Positions 26,628 to 38,265 of a stretch of DNA of 64,000 nucleotides are shown here, in pieces. The DNA lies in contig NZ_ANHX01000017.1 in the NCBI RefSeq assembly GCF_000316035.1, positions 1-64,000 on the forward strand. The letters are read 5' to 3'. This DNA is from Paenibacillus sp. PAMC 26794. Its GTDB lineage: Bacteria; Bacillota; Bacilli; Paenibacillales; Paenibacillaceae. Position 1 is the first letter of the stretch, and each line of letters starts with the position of its first letter. The notes beneath the pieces are model-generated. The model did not search any database. It was given only the letters and a program-made list of their open reading frames with translations, and was not told where the DNA came from. The translations under genes and the position numbers were made by a program.

Positions 26628-28391
26628 TTAGCGAATCCATATTAATAGTACAAAAACAATGAGGCCAGCGAGGCTAATCCAGGTATCACGTTTGGACCAT
26701 ACCAATAACGATGAACGTCCTCCGAGCGTAGAGTGCTCTCTAACTTTACGCATTTCCATCGCAATGGTCATATCCTCTGCACGTTGGAACAGTGCCATTA
26801 ACAAGGGAATCACCATCGGACCCAGGTCACGAATTCGAACGGTATTTGGTCTTAAAGCTGCCTTTCCACGTGCCCGCACGATCAGTGAGAATCGCTGCCA
26901 CTCACTCCAGATCATCGGGATAAACCGAAAGATTAATGATACAGCAAGAGCAAACGAAGCTACGGGCAACCTGATCTTCTTACCGATACCAAGTACCCAG
27001 TTAAGCCCTTCTACCATTCGCCCATAAGGTGTCGTCAACGAAAACCAAAGGCTTGCCAATGTGACGATAAACAATCGATACACATTCAGCAAAGTGTCCT
27101 CCGCCTGCCTCAGGGAAAAGCCAAAGCGCAGACCGCCTCCCTCTGTTGAATGGGTTGTCCCAGATAACGCCGTTGAGATGATGAAAAAGAATAATAATGG
27201 CTTCATTAACTTCATACATCCAGCCAAAGTCTGACGCGGGAGCACGGCAAGTGCTGCTAATACCGGTACCAGTGTTAACGTCAATCCCAGCCATCGCTGT
27301 TGAAGCATAGCTGCGGTGACCAACAATATATACAAAATCCATTTCAGACGCGGGTCCATGACGCCATATAATCCGCCTGAATGAATAAATGTGTTCGGAA
27401 GAAGCTTTGGATCATCTTCCGTTTTAATGGACGATAGCATCAGTGTTTCTTTTTCATACTTCATTACATCGCTCTTGACTTCCATCGTTACCGTCCCTGA
27501 TGCTTCTTTCAATTCGTTTTGAATCCCCACCTTAACTGACGTGGAATGAACAATACTTTCAGCCATCTCTTCTGGCGTCATTGCGGTCAAAGGCAGATCA
27601 AGACCCGCAGCCCTAAACTGCTGTGCCAGTCTCATCGATGGTGGCAGTCCGATCCCTGTCTGCTCCAGCAGTTCGGGCCTTTTGTGAAGTTCTCTCGGCG
27701 TAAGATCGGAGATTAGACGGCCTTCCTGCAACACCAATACTCGATCCGCACAAGGCAAAAATGTATCCAGATCATGGGTTGCTACCACGCCCCCACCACC
27801 TGCCAGACGATGTTGCTCCAGTACATCCAGCAAAAGCCCGACACTTTGCGCTTCCAATCCGGCGCTTGGCTCATCCAGCAGAAGCCAGTGTGGATTGATC
27901 ACACTTCCGAGAGCAAGACCTAGCCTGCGCTTCTCTCCCCCACTTAGAGCAAATGGCGACCTGTCCAGATGAAAACGTCGGTCCAACTCCGAGGACGCTG
28001 GCGGGTCCCATTGGTTCAGTGCTTTTGTGATCTGCTCTTGTTGCTGTTTCTCTGAAAGTCGATAGGGACGGAGAGAATATGTGAATTCACGCTGAATACT
28101 TCGGGCAAACAGTTGTTGTTCCGGAAATTGAAACAATAGTCCCATTTGCAATAAAATCGACTGCGGCACTTTTCCTTCTTTCCAGAAAGGAGTGCCATCC
28201 AATGTGATACTTCCTGCATCGGGCGGTCTCAGACCAGCCAACGTCTGTAATAAAGTCGTTTTTCCTGAACCCGTACAGCCCAGCAGCAAGGTGATTTCCC
28301 CACTGTTCAACTGTACACTCACATCTTCAAGCAGTGCACGTTTGCCCGATTCCGATGCTTCTATACGTATATTGGTTAGCTCGATCTCCAA
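26628..28391 (-). CDS. Fused ECF transporter ATPase and EcfT membrane subunit
   Basis: A 587-residue fusion of two normally separate subunits. Residues ~1-245 are an ECF ATPase (Walker A LLGCTGSGKTTLLQ, signature LSGGEKRRLG, Walker B WLLLDEPSAGLE, switch His in VVATHDLDTFL). After a linker (~245-320), residues ~330-587 are EcfT: about five hydrophobic helices and the coupling helices with RARGKAALRP and MTIAMEMRKV, corresponding to the two Ala-Arg-Gly motifs of the family, the second being degenerate. It overlaps the upstream EcfA1-type gene by 16 bp. With that ATPase and BioY it makes a complete biotin transporter. Confidence 0.9.
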   Translation of the reverse strand: MEIELTNIRIEASESGKRALLEDVSVQLNSGEITLLLGCTGSGKTTLLQTLAGLRPPDAGSITLDGTPFWKEGKVPQSILLQMGLLFQFPEQQLFARSIQREFTYSLRPYRLSEKQQQEQITKALNQWDPPASSELDRRFHLDRSPFALSGGEKRRLGLALGSVINPHWLLLDEPSAGLEAQSVGLLLDVLEQHRLAGGGGVVATHDLDTFLPCADRVLVLQEGRLISDLTPRELHKRPELLEQTGIGLPPSMRLAQQFRAAGLDLPLTAMTPEEMAESIVHSTSVKVGIQNELKEASGTVTMEVKSDVMKYEKETLMLSSIKTEDDPKLLPNTFIHSGGLYGVMDPRLKWILYILLVTAAMLQQRWLGLTLTLVPVLAALAVLPRQTLAGCMKLMKPLLFFFIISTALSGTTHSTEGGGLRFGFSLRQAEDTLLNVYRLFIVTLASLWFSLTTPYGRMVEGLNWVLGIGKKIRLPVASFALAVSLIFRFIPMIWSEWQRFSLIVRARGKAALRPNTVRIRDLGPMVIPLLMALFQRAEDMTIAMEMRKVREHSTLGGRSSLLVWSKRDTWISLAGLIVFVLLIWIR

Positions 28392-29230
28392 CGTGCGACC
28401 TCCTTAGCCAATTGCTCAGGTCGCAGTGGCATGGCTTCTGGCATCATACCTTTTTGCTTGAGCAATAACGCAGTTTTTACAGTAAAAGGAGGGTCCAACC
28501 CTACCCGTTCACAGGGAGATAGCTGTACATTTTCCCAGGTATTCTTCACATTCGTCTCTTTTTTATAGTAAAAGGACTCAGGCTCCCCGTTGTACACACA
28601 ACGTCCCCTCTCCATAGCAATGATTCGATCACACAGGGTTGCTTCCTCCAGATGGTGTGTAATCCAGATCACCGTTGTCCCCCGCTGGGTAATCTTCTGA
28701 ACGATGGCCTCGATACGGTCTCTTGCTCCTGGATCAAGCATGGCTGTTGGCTCATCCAGAATCAATATATCCGGTTTGGCTGCCAGCGCTACAGCAATAT
28801 TAAGCAGTTGTTTCTGTCCACCGGATAATTGTGAGACAGCCTTCTCCGGGGGATATTGAAGTCCTACGGTATGTAATGCATCCTGCCTGCGCTCCAATTG
28901 CTCTTCTACAGATTCCATCAATGGTGACAGCGCAAAATGAAACTCCTCTTCAATCGTATCGCCTAGTACCTGTGCATCCGGTTGCTGCAGTACACCCCGA
29001 ACGGTAAGTTCATCCGAGATATCCCGTACCCCTCCAGATAGTGGAATGAATCTAATCAGTAGTCCAGCGAGTGTGCTTTTTCCACTGCCATTCGCCCCTA
29101 CAATACTAATCCATTCTCCTTGGTGCAGCGTAAGTGAGACCCCATCCAGTGCTTTTCTCACCTGACTACCTTCGGAAGCATAATGCACTCGAACATCTTC
29201 TAATGTAATTATAGGCAGGTTGCCTTGCAT
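28376..29230 (-). CDS. ECF transporter ATPase (EcfA1-type)
   Basis: A 284-residue ABC ATPase energising vitamin uptake. Seen: Walker A GANGSGKSTLAGLL at residues ~42-55, Q-loop LQQPDAQVLGDTIEEEFHFAL (the D/E-rich segment is typical of ECF ATPases), signature LSGGQKQLLN, Walker B DILILDEPTAMLDP, and H-loop VIWITHHLEEA. It is the first gene of the two-gene minus-strand operon and reads out of the BirA-type operator shared with bioY. Confidence 0.9.
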   Translation of the reverse strand: MQGNLPIITLEDVRVHYASEGSQVRKALDGVSLTLHQGEWISIVGANGSGKSTLAGLLIRFIPLSGGVRDISDELTVRGVLQQPDAQVLGDTIEEEFHFALSPLMESVEEQLERRQDALHTVGLQYPPEKAVSQLSGGQKQLLNIAVALAAKPDILILDEPTAMLDPGARDRIEAIVQKITQRGTTVIWITHHLEEATLCDRIIAMERGRCVYNGEPESFYYKKETNVKNTWENVQLSPCERVGLDPPFTVKTALLLKQKGMMPEAMPLRPEQLAKEVARWRSS

Positions 29231-29277
29231 CGTAAATTAGTCCTTTCCCTTTCTATTGTTATGTGGTAAGATCCTAA

Positions 29278-29310
29278 TCGTTAACCACATTTATATAATT
29301 GGTTAACAAT
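29278..29310. promoter_or_regulatory. BirA-type biotin operator in the bioY/ecf divergent region
   Basis: CGTTAACC-N14-GGTTAACAAT is a near-perfect inverted repeat (GTTAACC and GGTTAAC arms) matching the biotin repressor BirA operator of Firmicutes. A TATAAT sequence at 29294-29299 lies inside the spacer, so binding would block transcription, probably in both directions. Confidence 0.85.
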
Positions 29311-29342
29311 CATATTACCAAAATGGAGAGGATTGTTCAAAC

Positions 29343-29933
29343 ATGAAATTATCTTTGCGAGGCATTGTATTCAGCGCACTTATGGCCGCAATTTTAGTGC
29401 TTTTTGGTTACATAAGCATTCCCATTGGCTTCTCCCCTGTACCGATAACATTACAAACTTTGGCTGTCATGCTAGCCGGAGGATTACTTGGTCCACTCTA
29501 TGGTTTTCTAAGTGTCACGATGGTTGTTCTGCTCACCGCTCTTGGATTCCCCTTGCTGCACGGGACCGGAGGACTTGCAGTACTTCTTGGACCTACCGGA
29601 GGATATGTGATGATGTGGCCGTTCTCCGCATTATTGATTGGATTGTTGCTTGCACGAATCAACATCAAAGGTGTAACAGGATTCATACTCGCTTTTGTTG
29701 TATTTGAACTATTTGGTTCACTGCTCGTGTATGTCTCAGGGGTCCCTTGGCTTGCCTATGCTTACAAAATGGACATACCTGAGGCCATGATTCAAGGGTT
29801 TTATCCTTACATTATTGGGGATCTGATCAAAGCTGTATTTGCTGCCATCATCATTGCGCCCGTGCGCATGGTTTTCCCACCTCAACGTCTCACAGGTAAC
29901 ATGCATTCCACGGTTATAAAGGCGGATTCTTAA
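29343..29933 (+). CDS. bioY: Biotin-specific ECF S-component
   Basis: A 196-residue membrane protein with about six helices. It matches BioY in the conserved IPIGFSPVPITLQTLAVMLAGGLLGP region (residues ~22-48), the GLAVLLGPTGGYVMMW segment near residues 80-95, and IGDLIKAVFAA near the end. It binds biotin at the outer face of the membrane. Divergent placement from the ECF ATPase/EcfT genes across a BirA operator strongly supports biotin as the ligand. GGAGAGG lies about 13 bp upstream of the ATG. Confidence 0.94.
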   Translation: MKLSLRGIVFSALMAAILVLFGYISIPIGFSPVPITLQTLAVMLAGGLLGPLYGFLSVTMVVLLTALGFPLLHGTGGLAVLLGPTGGYVMMWPFSALLIGLLLARINIKGVTGFILAFVVFELFGSLLVYVSGVPWLAYAYKMDIPEAMIQGFYPYIIGDLIKAVFAAIIIAPVRMVFPPQRLTGNMHSTVIKADS

Positions 29934-29976
29934 TAGAAGCTACATAAGGTAACTAATCTGCCTATCTTTGAAAACG

Positions 29977-30010
29977 ACGAAACCGCCAAAATCACTTTGG
30001 CGGTTTTCGT
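29977..30010. terminator. Bidirectional terminator between bioY and the ABC-F gene
   Basis: ACGAAACCGCCAAA pairs with TTTGGCGGTTTTCGT around a short loop, with A- and T-runs in the stem ends. The genes on both sides converge on it. Confidence 0.88.
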
Positions 30011-30025
30011 TACTTCTCTTCCTCT

Positions 30026-30082
30026 AAGGTTGTTCTGTCATCGGAGTGATCCGTGTAAATATTCTTTAGTTCAACTTAAATA
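30026..30082 (+). repeat. Miniature inverted-repeat element, end fragment (copy C)
   Basis: About 57 bp matching the distal end of copy A read on its minus strand (AAGGTTGTTCTGTCATCG, then GTGTAAATATTCTTTAG) and ending in the same TIR as copy B, GTTCAACTTAAATA (30069-30082). The rest of the element is absent. The TIR overlaps the end of the ABC-F coding sequence. Confidence 0.75.
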
Positions 30083-31545
30083 TTCACCTGAATTAATTGA
30101 CGCTCTGTAATCTGAAATTGTTGATCCGCTGTATTTTCAATAAACCTCTGATCATGAGATACATACAGAATCGTTCCTTCATACGCCTTAATAAAACGCT
30201 CCAACGCTTCCAATGCATGCATATCAAGAAAGTTCGTCGGCTCATCCAACAATAGAATGTTATATTGTCCAAGAAACAAATGACATAATTGAAGACGAAT
30301 CGCTTCTCCTCCGCTTAATGTCCCAACATTCTTCAGCAAGTCATTACCTGTAAACTGCATCGCATGCAACGCACTTCTGAGCTCTGATTCCTCATATTCC
30401 GAACGATTTTTCAGGAATTGTAATACGGTCTCTTTTGTCGTGAAACGATAGCTCATTTGCTGAAAATAACCGAGCTTTGCTTTTGGAGACATTGTGATCT
30501 GATCTCCCACATGGAAAACATGGTTAAGCAATGTGCTTTTCCCACTGCCATTGGCTCCGGTTATCGCTATTTTTTGTTTTAATGGAATTTGAAAACTTAC
30601 ATCCTCCAACAATATGTTTCCATCCAACTCAAGTGTAAGGCGATCTGCCATAATCGGAAATCGATTGTGCAGCTCCAGTGTCTTTGGCTGACGGAAGATC
30701 ATAGACCGTTCCTCTTGCACTGCTTTTACCTCATGAAGTTGTTGCATCCGCTGTTCAATCGCTTTGGCTGCGCGGTGCACCGCTTTTTGACTGGTGCCTT
30801 TGGATTTGGTTTCAACCATACGGTTTGTTTTTGCCTTGGATTCTTTTTTGGACATGCTTCCGGCCTGCGTTATTTTCTCGGCTTTCTTCATCTTTTCCCG
30901 AGCGGCCAGCTCCAATCGTCTTTTCTCTTTGGAAAACTGTTCATGCGCCTGGTTTTGTTGTTCACGCTCCAGCCTCTTCTGTGCCTGATAATCACTATAG
31001 TTGCCGGAATATACGCGAACCTCACCTTGATGGATTTCCCAGATCGTGGTCACCAGTTCATCCAGAACCGCACGATCATGACTGATCAGCACAAGCGCCC
31101 CATAATAATAACGCAATTCATCCAGTAAAAATGTAATGCCCTCTTGATCCAGGTGTGTTGTTGGTTCATCCAGTAACAGTACTTCATGATAATGAGTGAA
31201 CATTTGAGCCAGTTTTAGACGGGTCTGTTCTCCGCCACTCCATGGTTGGTCGTGTTGAGGTATGACTAATTTGCTGAGTAAAGCCCCGTCAACTTCCAGA
31301 TTTTCGTTAGGCTGGGGTGGTTCCACTTGTTGCAAATAACCAAACTCTGCAAAACGTTTTACCTTTCCGGCTGTTGGCTGGATCTGTCCCGCAATGAGTT
31401 TCAACAATGTACTTTTACCCTGACCATTACCACCCACTACACCAATGCGATCTAGTTGATGCACAGCCAGTCGTTCAATGTTCAGTACCGCTTTATCCAT
31501 ATAGGTCATCTCAACCTGTTCTAATTCAAAACATATCTTTTCCAT
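30076..31545 (-). CDS. ABC-F protein, probable ribosome-protection antibiotic resistance factor
   Basis: About 489 residues with two ABC domains and no membrane segments, as in ABC-F translation factors. Domain 1: GGNGQGKSTLLKLI, WSGGEQTRLKLA, VLLLDEPTTHLD. A charged linker of about 100 residues follows (KMKKAEKITQAGSMSKK...). Domain 2: GANGSGKSTLLNHV, LSGGEAIRLQL, ILLLDEPTNFLD. ABC-F resistance proteins enter the E-site and dislodge macrolides, lincosamides, pleuromutilins and similar drugs with their linker. The start at 31545 has GGAGG 8 bp upstream. A leader peptide and alternative hairpins precede it, typical of drug-inducible genes. The stop codon lies inside a repeat-element end. Confidence 0.88.
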   Translation of the reverse strand: MEKICFELEQVEMTYMDKAVLNIERLAVHQLDRIGVVGGNGQGKSTLLKLIAGQIQPTAGKVKRFAEFGYLQQVEPPQPNENLEVDGALLSKLVIPQHDQPWSGGEQTRLKLAQMFTHYHEVLLLDEPTTHLDQEGITFLLDELRYYYGALVLISHDRAVLDELVTTIWEIHQGEVRVYSGNYSDYQAQKRLEREQQNQAHEQFSKEKRRLELAAREKMKKAEKITQAGSMSKKESKAKTNRMVETKSKGTSQKAVHRAAKAIEQRMQQLHEVKAVQEERSMIFRQPKTLELHNRFPIMADRLTLELDGNILLEDVSFQIPLKQKIAITGANGSGKSTLLNHVFHVGDQITMSPKAKLGYFQQMSYRFTTKETVLQFLKNRSEYEESELRSALHAMQFTGNDLLKNVGTLSGGEAIRLQLCHLFLGQYNILLLDEPTNFLDMHALEALERFIKAYEGTILYVSHDQRFIENTADQQFQITERQLIQVNI

Positions 31546-31553
31546 ATTCGCTA

Positions 31554-31666
31554 CCTCCGAAATAAGATTTATTTCGTATCGATAGCGAAGCACGCTTCTA
31601 TCGATACGAGCTTATCGTGCCAGCTCGTATCAATAGAACAGTAACGTCATCATAGCGGTTACCTCC
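31554..31666 (-). promoter_or_regulatory. Translational attenuator-like leader of the ABC-F gene
   Basis: Three arms can be read on the minus strand: A (31623-31636, CTATTGATACGAGC), B (31598-31611, GCTCGTATCGATAG) and C (31575-31585, CTATCGATACG). B can pair with A or with C, not both. The C region also contains TTCGCTA, complementary to TAGCGAA between the main Shine-Dalgarno (31554-31558) and the ABC-F start. The A arm overlaps the end of a seven-codon leader ORF. This is the layout of erm-type attenuators: a ribosome stalled on the leader would free B to pair with C and expose the main start. Confidence 0.7.
31630..31653 (-). CDS. Seven-residue leader peptide of the ABC-F gene
   Basis: An ATG at 31651-31653 opens a frame MMTLLFY followed by TGA. 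GGAGG (complement of 31662-31666) lies 8 bp upstream, an ideal ribosome site for such a tiny frame, and its stop codon falls in hairpin arm A. No homology is claimed. Confidence 0.6.
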   Translation of the reverse strand: MMTLLFY

Positions 31667-31710
31667 AGTAGTCTGTATTGAGCGCCTTTACCTAATTATG
31701 ATAATCAGAA

Positions 31711-31748
31711 GAAAAAAACAAAGAATCACAGGCCACGGCCTGTGATTC
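31711..31748 (-). terminator. Strong terminator before the ABC-F leader
   Basis: A perfect 12-bp inverted repeat, GAATCACAGGCC and its complement, with a T-rich run (TTTGTTTTTTTC) after it on the minus strand. It probably ends transcripts coming from the PTS gene, about 280 bp upstream, and insulates the ABC-F promoter. Confidence 0.8.
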
Positions 31749-32026
31749 AACGTAAACGGGTAAGCGAGGATAACACTTATTTCAAGGTCAGGATAATTGA
31801 AAATGACAGACTGATCCCGTTTACTCTGAACCAATAGTCAGAGCCTTTGAACGTATTCAATTACCGATTCAAAGGAAGGAAACGCAGTCTCATCGCATGT
31901 GTCATGTTCAATAATCCACCTTTCATTATCATGTATAGATGTACAAATCTAATTATAATTTTCCAATTCCACCATGTCAACGGAACCATGAAAACTCTAG
32001 GCATCGAATTTGTATCTATTCTTATT
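31749..32026. other. Gene-free stretch between bglP and the ABC-F terminator
   Basis: No ribosome site with a credible coding frame, no promoter and no clear repeat was seen here; it reads as an unusually long 3' untranslated region of bglP. Confidence 0.4.
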
Positions 32027-34051
<2,025 letters not shown>

Positions 34052-34122
34052 AGTTAAATCGTATTCAATTCCTGTTAATCACATATTATTATAATTAAAC
34101 CATTTTTGTCAACATTTAAATA

Positions 34123-34953
34123 TTATCGATTAACCACTCGTTCGATATGAACCGTCAGATACAATTTTTCTTCATTGGTCAACTCATGGTTGTATTCCTT
34201 TTTGACAAACAACTCAATTTTCTCCGTACACACTGCGGCATCCGGATGTTTCTCCTTAATCATGTCATAGAAATGATCATAGTTGTTGTCGTAATGCGTG
34301 CCACTGAGCACACGCTGGGAGAAGAACTTTAGATGTGTGATAAAGCGAAAAAAACTGAGAGAGTCCTCATCAAATTCCATTTTAAAATGATATTTCGCTA
34401 TATTAATAATTTGCTGGATAAACTTCGTAATATTCATCGTTGTAATAACTTCTTCGTTCATCTCTGCGTTGACAATATGAAGGGCAATAAAAGCGGCTTC
34501 ATCGGGTGGAAGCTCAATATTCATGCGGGTGTTGATCTGTTCCAGCGTCCTCAGGCCCAGTTCGAATTCGGGCTTGTACAACTGTTTGATCTCCCACATT
34601 AATGCGTTCTTGATCTCCACGCCTTCCCGATAGCGTTCAATCGCGAAGTTAATATGATCTGTAAGAGATACATAGATGTTCTCATTCAGCTTTCGGCCCA
34701 GATTCTCACGCGCATACGTGATGATCTCTTCCACAATTTCAATCAGTTCCATCGGAACTTCGCGCAGCAGCATTTTGAAATTATCGGATGTTTGTTTGTT
34801 TTTCAATGCAAATACTTTCTGGATGCGGGTCTCGTCTACTTTATCCCCCGGCTTTTTCTTAAAGGCAATCCCACGTCCCATCACTACAAGCTCTGCTCCA
34901 TCCGCCTGATAGATGCTAATGACGTTATTGTTGATAACCTTTGCTATTTTCAC
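34123..34953 (-). CDS. licT: LicT/BglG-family transcriptional antiterminator
   Basis: About 276 residues. The N-terminal co-antiterminator RNA-binding domain (residues 1-55, KIAKVINNNVISIYQADGAELVVMGRGIAF) is followed by two PTS regulation domains with conserved histidines (LTDHINFAIERY in PRD1; AFIALHIVNAE, then HYDNNYDHFYDMI and LTVHIERV in PRD2). EII-dependent phosphorylation of PRD1 inactivates and HPr-dependent phosphorylation of PRD2 activates such proteins. The start is a GTG at 34953 with GGGGGG just upstream, since the family begins at this Lys-Ile-Ala/Lys sequence. It also has a RAT in its own leader, so it is autoregulated. Confidence 0.93.
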   Translation of the reverse strand: MKIAKVINNNVISIYQADGAELVVMGRGIAFKKKPGDKVDETRIQKVFALKNKQTSDNFKMLLREVPMELIEIVEEIITYARENLGRKLNENIYVSLTDHINFAIERYREGVEIKNALMWEIKQLYKPEFELGLRTLEQINTRMNIELPPDEAAFIALHIVNAEMNEEVITTMNITKFIQQIINIAKYHFKMEFDEDSLSFFRFITHLKFFSQRVLSGTHYDNNYDHFYDMIKEKHPDAAVCTEKIELFVKKEYNHELTNEEKLYLTVHIERVVNR

Positions 34954-35012
34954 TTCAATCCCCCCGTCACGTTCCACTCTCTTGGCAGTTATACATCGTC
35001 TTTTGGGTATAC

Positions 35013-35105
35013 AAAAAAAACCTGAAGCATCACAAAATAAACAAGACATGGTGGTCTGCTTTTTTTGGTGCTTAGGTTTTGCCTACTTCGAGTAGTAACA
35101 ATCCC
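35013..35105 (-). promoter_or_regulatory. LicT-type antiterminator (RAT) and terminator before licT
   Basis: Minus strand: RAT GGGATTGTTACTACTCGAAG...GGCAAAACCT at 35074-35105. It overlaps a terminator with arms AACCTAAGCACC and GATGCTTCAGGTT, followed by T8. Confidence 0.9.
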
Positions 35106-35126
35106 AGAAACGATATAATTGCGTCA

Positions 35127-35163
35127 AGTATAGCGCGAACCTGACTATATGTCAACGCTTTCA
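35127..35163 (-). promoter_or_regulatory. Promoter of licT-bglP with overlapping cre site
   Basis: TTGACA (complement of 35150-35155), a 17-bp spacer and TATACT (complement of 35127-35132). The cre box TGAAAGCGTTGACA, a full match to TGWNANCGNTNWCA, covers 35150-35163 and shares the -35 box, so CcpA binding should repress in glucose. Confidence 0.9.
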
Positions 35164-35245
35164 ATGTGAGGACAATCGGAAGTTCCGTGAATTTATGGTC
35201 CTTCCGATTGTTTGATGTCTGAACTAATCCGATTTACCTTTATGA

Positions 35246-36718
<1,473 letters not shown>

Positions 36719-36757
36719 CTATCCGCTCAAATCCTGAAAAATATTAAAAAGACAAAA

Positions 36758-36946
36758 TATTTAAGTTGAACTACACAATTACACATAAACGGAGAGGACA
36801 GAAAAAATCTGGAGAAGCGAAGCGTTCGCCTTTATCACCGGATTTCCCTTTAAAAAGGGATTCAAAAAATCTGGGGATAACAGCGATTGAAAGATTGTTC
36901 TGGCCGCGCAGTCGTCTCGTGTAAAATCGTTTGTTCAACTTAAATA
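36758..36946 (+). repeat. Miniature inverted-repeat element, copy B (189 bp)
   Basis: Perfect 14-bp terminal inverted repeats, TATTTAAGTTGAAC at 36758-36771 and its complement at 36933-36946, with TA at each end. The interior carries AACGGAGAGGACAGAAAAAA, AAGCGAAGCGTTCGCC, TTTCCCTTTAAAAAGGGATT and TCTGGGGATAACAGCGATTG, shared with copy A. No coding frame. It lies between the bglA leader terminator and bglA. Confidence 0.88.
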
Positions 36947-36949
36947 GAA

Positions 36950-37026
36950 AAAACCCGAACCAGCCTGGGTACACGATTACGTGTAAACAAGCCAGCTCAG
37001 GTTATGCCCATATCGGTAACATTCCC
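36950..37026 (-). promoter_or_regulatory. LicT-type antiterminator (RAT) and terminator before bglA
   Basis: Minus strand: a somewhat degenerate RAT, GGGAATGTTACCG...GGGCATAACCT, at 36999-37026. It is followed by a terminator in which the AACCTGAGCTGGCTT arm pairs imperfectly with CCCAGGCTGGTTCGGGTT, ending in T6 just before the repeat element. Confidence 0.78.
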
Positions 37027-37053
37027 AGATCATGATTATGCGGATTGGATAAA

Positions 37054-37101
37054 ACTTTAGCAAGAATCAGAACAGTTGTCAACTTCTTGAAACCGGTTTA
37101 G
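37054..37101 (-). promoter_or_regulatory. Promoter of bglA with weak cre-like box
   Basis: TTGACA (complement of 37077-37082), 17 bp, TAAAGT (complement of 37054-37059). The palindrome TGAAACCGGTTTAG at 37088-37101 resembles cre at 12 of 14 positions. Confidence 0.7.
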
Positions 37102-37115
37102 CTTCGAATCGCCCA

Positions 37116-37946
37116 CTACGATATTTGATAGAACGCAGCACATGTGCCGCCAAGAATCATCTGTTGATCTGATATAGATAGGGTATTAATGTGATTCATA
37201 ATGAGACCGTATACATCAGAATACGTAGCTGAAACGTTGCTCACGGGCCAGTCGGACCCGAACATTAACCGTTTCGCACCAAAGGCTTCTATGGCGATAT
37301 TCAGATAGGCTGTAAAGTCGCTCGGAGTCCAATTTGCCCAATCTGCTTCCGTCACCATCCCTGAAAGTTTACAGTACGCATTAGGTTGTGCGGCCAAAGA
37401 CTCAAGCGCTTCTTTCCATGGTGAGAGTATACCTGATTTTATGTCGGGTTTGGCTAGATGATCAAGTACAAATCGCTGTTCAGGAAACGCCTTAACCAGT
37501 TCAACGGCATAAGGCAGTTGCTCCTTGGACACCAACAGATCATAGGCCAAATCATACTCTTTGAGCAATGAAATTCCATGCTGAAAGTCTTCTCTCAATA
37601 CATACTTCAGATCAGGTTCATCCTGTATGACATGGCGTACGCCCTTCAGATATGGATTGGACGCGAACAGTTCAAGCTGATTCCGAACTTCATCCGAACA
37701 AAGATCTACCCATCCGACAACACCTTTGATACACTCGTATCGGTCTGCCAGTTGCAGAAGCCATTCAGTTTCTTTCAGTGATTGTCTCGCTTGTACTGCA
37801 ATGCATCCGTCCATCCCCGATTGAGCTAATAGAGGTTCCAGATCTTGTGGGAGAAAAGACTGACGAATGGCTTGCATCTCTTCGCCAATCCATCCGTACT
37901 CAGCGATATTGTATTCCCAGAAATGTTGATGTGCATCCAGCTTCAT
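37116..37946 (-). CDS. Amidohydrolase-2 family protein (lactonase-like)
   Basis: A 276-residue TIM-barrel metal hydrolase of the COG3618 type. The N-terminal metal-binding H-x-H is in DAHQHFWEYN, an internal His in RFVLDHLAKPD, and the late metal Asp in RLMFGSDWPVSN. Members close to this hydrolyse sugar lactones such as L-fuconolactone or L-rhamnonolactone, so a role in sugar oxidation is plausible, but the neighbours do not form a lactone pathway. The start at 37946 has GGAGGG 7 bp upstream. It is probably a single gene, ending just before the divergent region of bglA's leader. Confidence 0.8.
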   Translation of the reverse strand: MKLDAHQHFWEYNIAEYGWIGEEMQAIRQSFLPQDLEPLLAQSGMDGCIAVQARQSLKETEWLLQLADRYECIKGVVGWVDLCSDEVRNQLELFASNPYLKGVRHVIQDEPDLKYVLREDFQHGISLLKEYDLAYDLLVSKEQLPYAVELVKAFPEQRFVLDHLAKPDIKSGILSPWKEALESLAAQPNAYCKLSGMVTEADWANWTPSDFTAYLNIAIEAFGAKRLMFGSDWPVSNVSATYSDVYGLIMNHINTLSISDQQMILGGTCAAFYQIS

Positions 37947-38128
37947 TTTACATCCCTCCAAGGGTAGTTGAATCTAATTATTGTTAAAATGTAATTATAT
38001 CATCTCATTTCCAATAAAATCATTATCTTTACACAATCTATTAGCTAAACCAGATCACTAATTATCACATGAATTTTATGCCAATTATGCGGGTATGCCC
38101 CTATATGTAATCATGATATATTAGATTC

Positions 38129-38142
38129 CGAAAACGCTTTCA
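38129..38142 (+). promoter_or_regulatory. cre-like site upstream of the GH5 gene
   Basis: The complement reads TGAAAGCGTTTTCG, matching the cre consensus except the last base. It lies ~125 bp before the start in the 320-bp intergenic region, which otherwise holds only AT-rich promoter-like sequence. Confidence 0.6.
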
Positions 38143-38265
38143 ATACATAATTCGGTGGTGATCCCAGTATTGCACAAGTCATGATTTGGTTTGAGTTAAG
38201 CTCCATCTTCACAGTTGCTTAACTTCTATTCAAGTTCAACCATTCTATCTTATAAGGAGATTATA

